Program-made: the position numbers and the translations under genes
Origin: Heterohyrax brucei
Taxonomy: Eukaryota > Chordata > Mammalia > Hyracoidea > Procaviidae
Direction: 5' to 3'
Length of the DNA: 64,000 nucleotides
NCBI GenBank assembly: GCA_028571685.1
Contig: CM053141.1
Coordinates: 133,948,833 to 134,012,832, forward strand
The notes under the pieces: generated by a model
What the model saw: only the letters and a program-made list of their open reading frames with translations
Databases searched by the model: none
Told to the model about the DNA's origin: nothing
Shown: in pieces, positions 55,941-64,000 of the stretch
Layout of the letters: the number at the start of each line of letters is the position of its first letter
Numbering within the stretch: position 1 is the stretch's first letter

Positions 55941-57512
55941 TCATCTTGATAATGACCTGCTTTGTAGTCTACAGACTTCCTAAGTCATAAATTTGATAGA
56001 ATTTTCTGTAGTATATGCTTTCTGTTAATCCTGTATTACTTCTGTTCTTCCTATTTATGGGAAAGCCACTGGAAAACATTCAGAGCAAATGATACATAGA
56101 TGCTTTTCCCATCTACATGCTGCTTGTGCTAGTTTTGTTGCAGGAATTTCAGTTAAACTTTCTTTTCATTCGTGCAGCTTTGAAAATAGTGGGTCACCAG
56201 CCACCACCTTCCTTAGCAGAACAGCTATTTATTTAAAGATTGACTCCCTTTGGCCCTCCACTTCTTCATTCCTTCGCATGATACCCACTGTGGAGTTACC
56301 TTTTCTATTGGAAACAATTTGCAAATCTTTTAGTCATTTTCTTCACTTGTTTGCAACTCTTCTTAAATTTATTCCTGATTTCTCTCTAGGGATGAGAGAA
56401 CAATGCACTGAGTGGGGTGAGAGGATTGTTCTGCTCATTTGACACATTGTGGAGGCAACACACCTTGCCAAACTATCACTTGAGACTGACAGCACTTGTA
56501 TATGAAATCTACTCTCTCATCCTGTCTCTAAGTAACTCTTTCTGTCCCTTTGTAGTGTCTCACTCAGTACTTCCAAGTTTTAATTTAATGGCATTTCTTT
56601 CTTTTCCCAGTGTGTTAAGTTTATTTTGAATTCTGGTATTTTACTGCAGATATTAGTTGTCCAGCCATGCATCCCAACTTGCACCAGGGAGTGGAGGAGC
56701 AGTATCTGTGTTGTACCCCCAGAGTCCCAGCGAGCTCGTTAGATGGCAGACTGGGCCTGGGCCCCGTCACAGCCCAGCAGCACACAAGGCGCCTCACGTG
56801 CAGGTTAGCCTACTGGTGCTTTGCTGGCTGTACTCTGACCCAGCGGCAGTAGAGCTCAAAAGCCTTGTATCTTTCATGTTTGGTTAACTTTGGAAATCCT
56901 TCTCAACACTGACTCTTGCATCCTAGAGTTAAATATAGAAGACACAAAAACAGTGGCTTCTGTGTTCCTTCCTAGGATCAGTACCGCATTCGGAGTTTTG
57001 TTGATAGGAAAGAATCTTTGATTTCACCAGTTAGCCTTACAGCCAGTCTAAGATTTCCAACCACAGCACAGAACCAAAAGCTGTAATGAATTCTAATAGT
57101 AAGGTGGCACACACTCCGGCGGGTGTTCTAATTGACAAAGAGGTGGAAAACTGAAATGAGAAGGCCAGCAGGTCCTTTGGGGAACTGGCCTACAGCACAG
57201 ACCCCACACTGCATCAGGCTCCAGGCCAAGTGAAGAGTTTGCCCAGTGGTGTTACTCCCACAACTAAGCCAAAAAGCAAGGACCTTGGCTAGGCTGGCAG
57301 AGGTCTGTGAAGCCTGCACATAGAAGCTGAATTACAGATGTGTGTCAGTTTCTCAGCAAGCAGGGCACTCAGCTTTCATCCATTTTTCAAAGAGATCCAT
57401 GTAAGGATCCCTGTTGACTAGCTGGACAATGATCCAGACTTTCAAGACTGATAAAATAGGTTGCTATGAGCTGACAAACAGAAAGAGTCAAAGAAAAAAG
57501 AATTGGGACTCA
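55941..57512. other. Intron 3, no element recognised
   Basis: Unassigned sequence. The 117-codon plus-strand frame at 56089-56442 has no recognisable domain. Confidence 0.5.
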
Positions 57513-57915
57513 CATTGAATGCCAAATGTGTGCCAGGGACTCTCAGAGACATCTCATTTAATCCTTATAACAATGTTTTAACCACCAGTGGCCGTTAGGT
57601 TGATTCCAACTTATGGTGACCATGTGTGTCAGAGTAGAACCATCCTCCATAGGGTGAATTTTCAGTGGCTGATTTTTTGGAAGTCAACTGGCAGACCGCT
57701 CACCTTTCAGTTAGCAGCCAAACATGTTGGCCATGTGTACTACACAGGGACTCCAGCAGCCTTCTAAGGTAGGTATTCTTAACATTTATAGGAGAAAGGA
57801 AGGCCCAGAGACATCAAGACACCAGCCCAGACCACATGGCTAGCAGGGAGCAGAGGAGGGATTCTAACTCAGTACTGTTGTGGCCCACATATTTCGCACT
57901 GCATTATATTGCCTC
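57513..57915 (+). mobile_element. MIR SINE, split by a younger SINE
   Basis: 57513-57575 has gccaaatgtgtgccagggac and catttaatccttataaca. 57757-57915 has gtaggtattcttaacattta, aggcccagagacatc, cacatggctagcaggg and attatattgcctctc, the full MIR order. Confidence 0.83.
57576..57756 (-). mobile_element. Afrotherian-type SINE, long form, inside a MIR
   Basis: accagtggccgttaggttga, ccaacttatggtgaccatg, cagtggctgattttttggaa and ctacacagggactccag. Confidence 0.82.
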
Positions 57916-59467
57916 TCTAAAGAACCAGCCAACCATCTGGTAAAGATTACCTGTTGAATCAAGTCAGGTGATTTAAATCAGCCTGAAATCCCTGAGCGTA
58001 TGAGAAAAAGTTGTTCAAGAAAGTGAGGCTGTTGCATATGGAACAGGCATGGCCTGACTTCACCGTTCCATCCAGCCTTAAATGAGCTCATGTGTTTGTG
58101 ATTTGGTTGATCTCATTTCTCATATTTCTGTACTAATTAATGACACTCATGTCACTTCAAAATGTATTGAATTACACAAATTCTACTGTATTGTACATAA
58201 TCTCTGTTTGAACTTAAGTATTAATTCGTTTCTTAGAAGCCTTCTTGACAGAGTGCAGAAAACTTCCCTACCTGTATGTGTAACCAAATGTTTACCCAGT
58301 GTTGCCCTTATTATTACTATAAATCCTAAAATACATGTCCGACGTTTTATGGAAAATATTTGAGGATATTTCATGAACATTTAACAGAGATAAATACCAG
58401 TTTCTGGAGTTTTCTGTGTTTATTTCTGCCAATGCCTTACCTAAAATGATGTGATCGTCTAATTGGAGGAGTCTGTGGGAGGCTGAGCAGGATGGATTCC
58501 TGGCCTGATGCTGTGCTGTGAACAGCTTTTTGCCTGTCTTTTGTCATGAATGATCGTGGTGTAGATGTAGCCAGTGCATTGTAAGCCAATCTGTCAAGGC
58601 AAATAAACAATTCACCTTGTTAAAATTCCCTAAATCTTGCATTAATAAAATCAAAGTAACCCCCTGAACACTCAAGAGATGTCTTCCTCCATACTGCAGT
58701 GATGGATGACATGTCTAAGGATGCTGGAAATTAAGTAGTTCAGGTCATTAAAAGTGTCCCACACTTGTTATTGATTTAATTTATTTTAAAAGGTGGGCGT
58801 GGAGATAAGAATGTTGCGCCCTCCCCATTTTCTTTTTTTAATCTGAAAGCTACCACTTGTACACATAATTAAAACTATTGCCTGGTCGAACAGCTGTGTG
58901 TTTGTTACAGTGTTAAGCTCTATTATTCCTATAGGCATTATGTCATCCTCTTCAACAGTTATCTAGAAACAAGTGAATAATCATTGCTTCTTGTGTTGTG
59001 TCAAAAAGTGCTTGGAGCTTCACATAATTTGATGAGTTCTAGAACCTTTGAGTTCTGGGTATGGCAATAAATAACTTGCTTCACTAACAAAGTTCTCGCT
59101 AAGTGAAGATTTAGAAAAAGGCTGAATGATTTGAAGGAAATAAACTGTGAAATAGTAATGAAATTATGCCTCTGTGCAGAGTTTGTCCCCCCTAAAATCC
59201 TCCACCCACCCTGTAATCAGGAAAAAAGTAAACATTTTGTGCGTGAGTGTGTATATGCACCCACATATGAAACAGATATGTTGTATAGCTAGGTGGGTGG
59301 ATAAAGAATTTAGGGAAATCTTTTAGAGAGTTGTACCGTGTTTTGATTCTGTATCACTGTATTCTAAGGCAGATTTGAGTTTTTATGTGGGTGTGTGTGT
59401 CTTGATTTATCATTCATCTTCTCCAGCAACCCCTATGCCACTGAACCAGAATTCACCACCGTATCCC
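57916..59467. other. Intron 3, no element recognised
   Basis: Unassigned sequence of average composition. Confidence 0.5.
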
Positions 59468-59633
59468 AACCCCAGTGGCACAGTGATTAAGTTTGCATCT
59501 GCTAACCAAAAAATTGGCTGTTCACGTCTGCTAGGTGCTCCTTGAAAATTCTTTGGAACAGTTACTCTCTGTCCTATAGGGTTGCTATGAGTCGACATCG
59601 ATTCAGTGGCAGTGGGTGTGGTTGTTTTGGTTT
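59468..59633 (+). mobile_element. Afrotherian-type SINE (first of a tandem pair)
   Basis: accccagtggcacagtgatt, taggtgctccttgaaaattc and gctatgagtcgacatcgatt. Confidence 0.86.
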
Positions 59634-59797
59634 TAACCCTGGTGGTTAAGTGCTGTCACTGCCAACAAAAAAAGGGGAAAAGTTCCAATCTACCAGGCAC
59701 TCCTTGGAAACTCAGCAGGGCAGTTCTACTCTGCCCTGTAGGGTTGCTTTGAGTAGGAACTGACTCAACAACAGAGGGCTTTTTCTTTTATTTTTTT
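59634..59797 (+). mobile_element. Afrotherian-type SINE (second of a tandem pair)
   Basis: It follows the first without a gap: aaccctggtggttaagtgct, ccaggcactccttggaaact and ctttgagtaggaactgactc. Insertion into the A/T-rich tail of the first copy is likely. Confidence 0.86.
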
Positions 59798-60300
59798 AAC
59801 ATGATAGATGCACAGTAATTACTGGTTGAATGAATAAAATATACCCCAAAACACTTTTATTCCTTTATTCCTTAAGCCTCAGTGGTTACAGTGGACTGTG
59901 TAAAGAGTAGTAGCAGCCCAGGAACTGCTGGCTTTCCAGAGGACCCCTGTAGGGACTGAAGAGCAGAAAGGTTGGGTACTAGAGGAGGACAAAGGACAGC
60001 CTGGACAGACCTTCACCTTTACCCCAAACGAGGAGCAGTAATCAACAGCCCTTGAAGAAATGGGGCGACTCAGTATGTTAATTATGGCCCAAAATGAGAC
60101 ATCACGTAGAACTCTACATATGTGCTATACACGTAATTTGCCTTTGCCATCTGTTATATACCTTCTGCATCATCTTACATGACTATCCATAAATAGCTGT
60201 GAGTGAAATTTCACTGTCATTTCTTCTTGTTCTTTGAACATACATGCTTATTGGAAAAAAATTAGCCCTAGTAAATTATAATAATGACACCTACTGCTAG
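59798..60300. other. Intron 3, mostly unassigned
   Basis: Starts with a possible L2/MIR tail (gatgcacagtaattactggt then gaatgaataaa, 59806-59838). Confidence 0.45.
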
Positions 60301-60347
60301 CCAAGCCAAGCCAAGTGCCGTCGAGTCGGATCTGACTCATGGCGACC
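60301..60347 (-). mobile_element. 47-bp SINE/RTE tail micro-insertion
   Basis: Three ccaag units precede tgccgtcgagtcggatctga and ctcatggcgaccc, very close to the family tail. Flanks are ctactgctag (60291-60300) and ctactactag (60348-60357), 9 of 10 bases identical. Confidence 0.75.
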
Positions 60348-61222
60348 CTACTACTAGTTACATCAATTTTAGACTTTATTATAGAGTCCTGATGTTTTCC
60401 TTCTATAGTCTGTGTTTAAAAAAGGGGAGGACTGTAAGTTAGTACAAACACTGACAGGCTCTTTTAAAAATACGTTCATATGAAAATGCACCATATAGTA
60501 AACTCCATTAGATTTATCTTTGATAATTGCATGATATGGATATATGAGTACTGACATGATTATGCCATTATGCCAGCTACTTAGCAGAGCTTCCTAAATT
60601 GAAGAACTCTACAGATTTTGTGTGTGTGTGTGTGTGTGTGTATTTATACCTAATGGAAAAGTTGTTACTGACTCTTTAAGTGGCCAGTTGTCTAAATAAC
60701 AAGAAATGTCAATTGATCCTAATGCCGAAGCTGCCAGAGTTCAGGGACTTGACTTAATCCTCCAGTTAGAGAAAACGTCTATAGTATTCCTAAACAGCAG
60801 TCTTTTGTGGAAACATGTATAGCAGGCCATTTGATCACTAAGTAAGGAAAGTTTGAACTATGTATGTTAGCAGTGTTATCAATATTCTCCTGTTTAGAAA
60901 TACTCACTGTGGATTAGAATCTCAGTGGAGGTACAGGCTCTGATTACCTGGTTCCTCACTCTCTAACACCGTAGCTCAGCATCTGGAGTGAAGTAGGTGT
61001 TCTGCAAGCGCTGGTGAATGAACAAATAAAACCTTGTGTTTTCTGATACCGAATGGCATGTCTTTGGGCCTGAATTCATTGTGGGCAAAACGGGAAGCCA
61101 CTGCTCACACTAACTGTGAGGAGCGATGCTGCTAAAAACTTGATGGACAGTTATGACTTTTTGAAATGGTTCGTTTGATTGATTGGCTAGCAAACTTCAG
61201 GTTCTATTTTCTGCTTTCACAG
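60348..61222. other. Intron 3 end, unassigned
   Basis: (TG)n at 60619-60641 and a possible L2 tail at 60970-61030 (gaagtaggtgttctgcaagc). Ends in the acceptor of exon 4. Confidence 0.55.
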
Positions 61223-61317
61223 GCTGTCATTTTAGAAAATGAAGAACTTCCCAAACTCTTTCTTGATTTCCTAAATGTGCGACACTTGCCCTCTCTACCA
61301 AAGGCAGAGAGTTGTGG
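61223..61317 (+). CDS. SNX24: SNX24 coding exon 4 (PX domain, C-terminal helices)
   Basis: This 95-nt exon enters in phase 0 and leaves two bases (GG) of a glycine codon. It encodes 31 residues, from A-V-I-L-E-N-E-E-L to P-K-A-E-S-C (residues 84-114), closing the helical part of the PX domain. The L-F-L-D-F-L-N-V pattern is the amphipathic last helix. The acceptor is tttcacag (61215-61222) and the donor is GTAAGT (61318-61323), a near-ideal site. It lies 44,914 bases after exon 3, so intron 3 makes up most of this window. Confidence 0.95.
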
Positions 61318-61714
61318 GTAAGTATTATTGTTACATATTAAACATGCATTTTAAGCTATTCCTTGGTGACTTACTGGACAAACAGATATAACCTGTGATG
61401 CTACAAGGGCCGTTGGAGCCATGCCCACTCTCTTGGCGTGGAACAGCACTCACTTACCGCCAACTTGTAGCTAAAGAAATTCATGTAAAGCCTGTACACC
61501 CATCTTGCAAGGGTGTGTAACGCATGTGCAGCCTGAGGTGATTGACCTTTTAAATTATACTGTTACGTAGAATGAAGTTATGTGGTGGGAATTATGCATT
61601 TGTATGGTCTGCTTAGGGGCTGCTTTATTTGTGGATAGTCATCAAAGTGCATATTCTCTTGGCACATAACATTCATATAATGCTATGAGTGACTTTAGAA
61701 ATGGTCTGACTCAT

Positions 61715-61850
61715 CTCCCCTCATTTATAGTTGAGTGAAGTGAGATACAAGGAGTTAAGTGCCTTTCCCAAGATCTTTCATCTTGTACGTGGCAATTCCC
61801 AGGCCTCCCGTTGTACAGACCAAGTGCTCTTTTCTCCACTATCTCACTAC
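61715..61850 (+). mobile_element. MIR SINE fragment
   Basis: cctcatttatagttgagtga, ggagttaagtgcctttccca and cagaccaagtgctcttttct follow the MIR core and 3' order. Confidence 0.65.
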
Positions 61851-62138
61851 TTCTCCCTTGGGAACTTCTGAAGACAGGGCTGGAGATCTTCATCCCTTTT
61901 TACTAAGGAATCAAAAGTTGGATTATCACCAGCAGTTGGCGAAGCCTTTCTGAAGAATTAATGTTGACACCCTGGAATGCTCTGGATTGAGCTAGCCTCT
62001 GGAGGCAGCCAGCAACATCCCTGACATAGTAAATCCATTTGCAAAGACACCAGTCATCATAAACTCTGCATACCCTAGCAGTAGAGAGGGTTTTGTCTGT
62101 TTTCTCACTGCCTCTGTACTGCCTGAAGGAACCACCTA

Positions 62139-62303
62139 ACTCAGAAAACAAAACCCATTGCCATCCAGTTGATTGTGACTCATAGTGAACCCATAGGACA
62201 GAGTAAAACTGCTCCCTGGAGTTTCCAGGGAGCACCTGGTGGATTCAAACTGCTGACCTTTTGGCTAGCAGACAAAGTGTGTAACCACCATGCCTCTGGA
62301 TCT
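62139..62303 (-). mobile_element. Afrotherian-type tRNA-headed SINE
   Basis: attgccatccagttgattgt, gtggattcaaactgctgacc and a tRNA-like start gtgtgtaaccaccatgcct. Flanks cctgaaggaaccaccta (62122-62138) and cctgaagcaaccacact (62304-62320) look like an aged target duplication. Confidence 0.85.
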
Positions 62304-62857
62304 CCTGAAGCAACCACACTAACTACAAACGTTTAAGGTAAAACAAACAACACCCAAAGGAGTGTTAAACTCTAGCCTTCAGCTGAATGCGAGGCTGTGG
62401 TCCCTGTCACAGCCCTGTCAATGGCAGCCTTCAAGCTAGGCTGCTCACTGCTTACCAACTCATGGAAACAATTAGACCCTGTCCTCACCAAATAATATGC
62501 ATCATCACTGTGTCCTGTTCCAGCGCGCATTTACTGGGAGGTTGAACATTGTAAATGTTTTCTGTATTTTTAGAAAGAGTTGCTAGTAGTTACAGTAAGT
62601 GAAATTTTTCTCCATTCTAAAAGCACCGAAGTAGCAAACTATAGTATTTTAAATAATCTTCTGGAAAAATCAGATTAAAGAATATACCAGTCTTAAAAGT
62701 CCCTAGAACAAGGTGCTTGCCACACTTTGGCTCAGTGAAAAATAATAACTCATTTCCAAATGTCTCCCACATCAGTGCTCTGTCTGTTTTCCCTTTGTTG
62801 GCATAGATGTTGATCGAATTTACACCATTTTTTCTTTTTCTCTTTTAAAATTTGTAG

Positions 62858-62890
62858 ATCTTTTGATGAGACAGAATCTGAGGAGTCAAG
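62858..62890 (+). CDS. SNX24: SNX24 coding exon 5 (33-nt acidic microexon)
   Basis: This exon has only 33 nt. Its first base completes the Gly codon opened by exon 4. Ten codons follow, reading S-F-D-E-T-E-S-E-E-S, and the last two bases (AG) open a Ser codon completed by exon 6. It is an acidic, serine-rich linker just after the PX domain (residues about 115-126). The acceptor is preceded by a long T-rich tract ending tttgtag (62851-62857), and the donor is GTAAGA (62891-62896). Because the length is a multiple of three, skipping keeps the frame: exon 4 would join exon 6 as GG+C, still glycine. Confidence 0.93.
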
Positions 62891-63397
62891 GTAAGAATAT
62901 ATAGCAGTCATCTACGAGATACACAGAACAAGAACAGGACTGGGATTTTGTTATGTGTTTAATTACCCATGGCATAAGTGTTTTAAGTCACATTTTTCTC
63001 GAAAACCTTTGTTTGAAAATTGGTTTTAATATCATAAATATTTGAAAGGTTTCTAGGAGTCACTAATTCAGGAACGGAAGAGTAAGAGCCTTAAGCTGTT
63101 TGATACAAATACCTAGCTTTAACAATAGTCATACTACAAAATATAAAAACAACTTTCAACAGTGATTTATTATACAGATTGTGTATCTGCTTCAAATTCC
63201 GGAAGGAAATGTTTAGAAATGAGCACCATGTTAGTTAGTTCTCTCTAACTCTGTTTGCTGTTACTCACCCACACTGTTAGATACATAAACCTTGAGATGT
63301 CCCCGTACAGCAGTTTGATCCCCTCAAAGCTAGTTTGTAGTGTTTTCTGTTTACCGTCGTCCCCTGATGCTGACATGCCTGTTCTTGACCTTTCCAG
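62891..63397. other. SNX24 intron 5 (507 bases)
   Basis: No repeat recognised. Bounded by the microexon and exon 6. The plus-strand frame 63255-63500 reads through into exon 6 in the exon's own frame but has no acceptor evidence upstream. Confidence 0.85.
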
Positions 63398-63462
63398 CAA
63401 ACTGTCCCACCAGCCGGTGCTGCTGTTCCTCAGGGATCCATACGTCTTGCCTGCAGCTAGCG
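63398..63462 (+). CDS. SNX24: SNX24 coding exon 6 (C-terminal tail)
   Basis: This 65-nt exon completes the Ser codon with its first base, encodes 21 residues from K-L-S-H-Q-P-V-L to V-L-P-A-A-S (to residue about 147), and leaves one G of the next codon. The hydrophobic L-L-F-L-R-D-P-Y run belongs to the conserved tail after the PX domain. The acceptor is cctttccag (63389-63397). The donor, GTAATC (63463-63468), is weaker than the others in this gene. The last coding exon (about 22 residues) is outside the window, so the gene is incomplete at both ends here. Confidence 0.94.
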
Positions 63463-64000
63463 GTAATCAAACCTGTCATCTGCTAACAGCTCTTTACTGA
63501 TCTGACCTGCACCACATAAACCACGTTTTTAATACAGGTCTAACAGAGTGACATTGGTCCAGGGCTTAATAATCTGCCAATAAACCAGTGCTCTTGGTGT
63601 AAAAGACATTTAGAATTTTAATTGGGGCAGGCCTTTCAGGAGGAAATGTAATTTTTCTTTCTCTCTTCCCAAGCTATTTTGAATTACAGTAATAAAGGGA
63701 AAAGATGTCTATTTCCTTTTAAATTTGGGTGGTGTCATTTTGACCTTGGCCTGTTTTTAATCAGATGCCAGTGTTTGAACTCAGGGTTCTAGTTGCTTTT
63801 AAGAAAACAATGTTTTCCAGAAGCTACATATATCCGTTGCATATGTATCACCATTTCTGTTTAGATAACAGCAACTTTGATGGTCACTGAGTATATATTT
63901 TTAAGGTTATGTAGTTACATATAATTAACTAATTCAGTTCTAAACGTAATCAATATTTTTGACTGAGTCTTTTGTTTGTGCTAAGAAATTCAAAACTTTC
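63463..64000. other. SNX24 intron 6, start
   Basis: Begins with donor GTAATC. AT-rich, no element recognised before the window ends. Confidence 0.7.

Larger units (their letters stand above)
61318..62857. other. SNX24 intron 4 (1,540 bases)
   Basis: Bounded by exons 4 and 5. Apart from the MIR and SINE listed separately it is unassigned, and it ends in a long T-rich polypyrimidine tract before the microexon. Confidence 0.85.

Noticed and set aside
56089..56442. 117-codon plus-strand frame as a gene
   Set aside because: No domain, no splice or promoter context, and composition like the surrounding intron.
63255..63500. 81-codon frame as an extended form of exon 6
   Set aside because: It runs through the real acceptor and donor of exon 6; there is no good acceptor at its upstream end, so the short exon is preferred.
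1..64000. CRISPR arrays, operons, phage or bacterial features
   Set aside because: Spliced gene structure and mammalian repeats throughout; no regularly spaced direct repeats were seen.

Overview
The window is mammalian nuclear DNA that lies almost entirely inside introns of one gene. Its dominant young repeats are tRNA-headed SINEs that share a 3' tail with RTE (BovB-type) LINE fragments, plus L1 3' ends and MLT1/MaLR-like LTRs of a style I associate with Afrotheria. An elephant or a close paenungulate is the likeliest source. This is inferred from remembered repeat families, not from a database search.

The only gene I can support is SNX24 (sorting nexin 24), on the + strand. Five consecutive coding exons are readable (2960-3043, 16204-16308, 61223-61317, 62858-62890, 63398-63462). 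They correspond to residues 21-147 of a protein of about 169 residues. All splice sites are AG/GT and all phases fit. Exon 1 and the last exon lie outside the window. The exons encode most of the PX (phosphoinositide-binding) domain and the start of the C-terminal tail.

Layout: 1-2959 is the end of intron 1. 3044-16203 is intron 2 (about 13 kb); it holds RTE fragments, a nested pair of LTRs, L1 3' ends and an in-frame 45-nt candidate cassette exon at 6082-6126. 16309-61222 is intron 3 (about 45 kb), with an unassigned inverted repeat (16814-17328), a mariner transposase relic (23471-24015), MER5A, MIR and L2 relics with younger SINEs inside them, and several insertions whose target-site duplications can be read. 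61318-62857 and 62891-63397 are short introns either side of a 33-nt microexon. 63463 onwards is the start of the next intron.

All eight LTRs, and nine of the twelve L1 pieces, are antisense to SNX24. I found no tRNA, rRNA or CRISPR, and no second gene I can defend. Most long open frames fall inside repeats. The best candidates for something undescribed are the 45-nt in-frame exon, the inverted repeat, and a repeat-poor homeodomain-site-rich block at 29690-30690 that contains a small ORF with a long hydrophobic segment.
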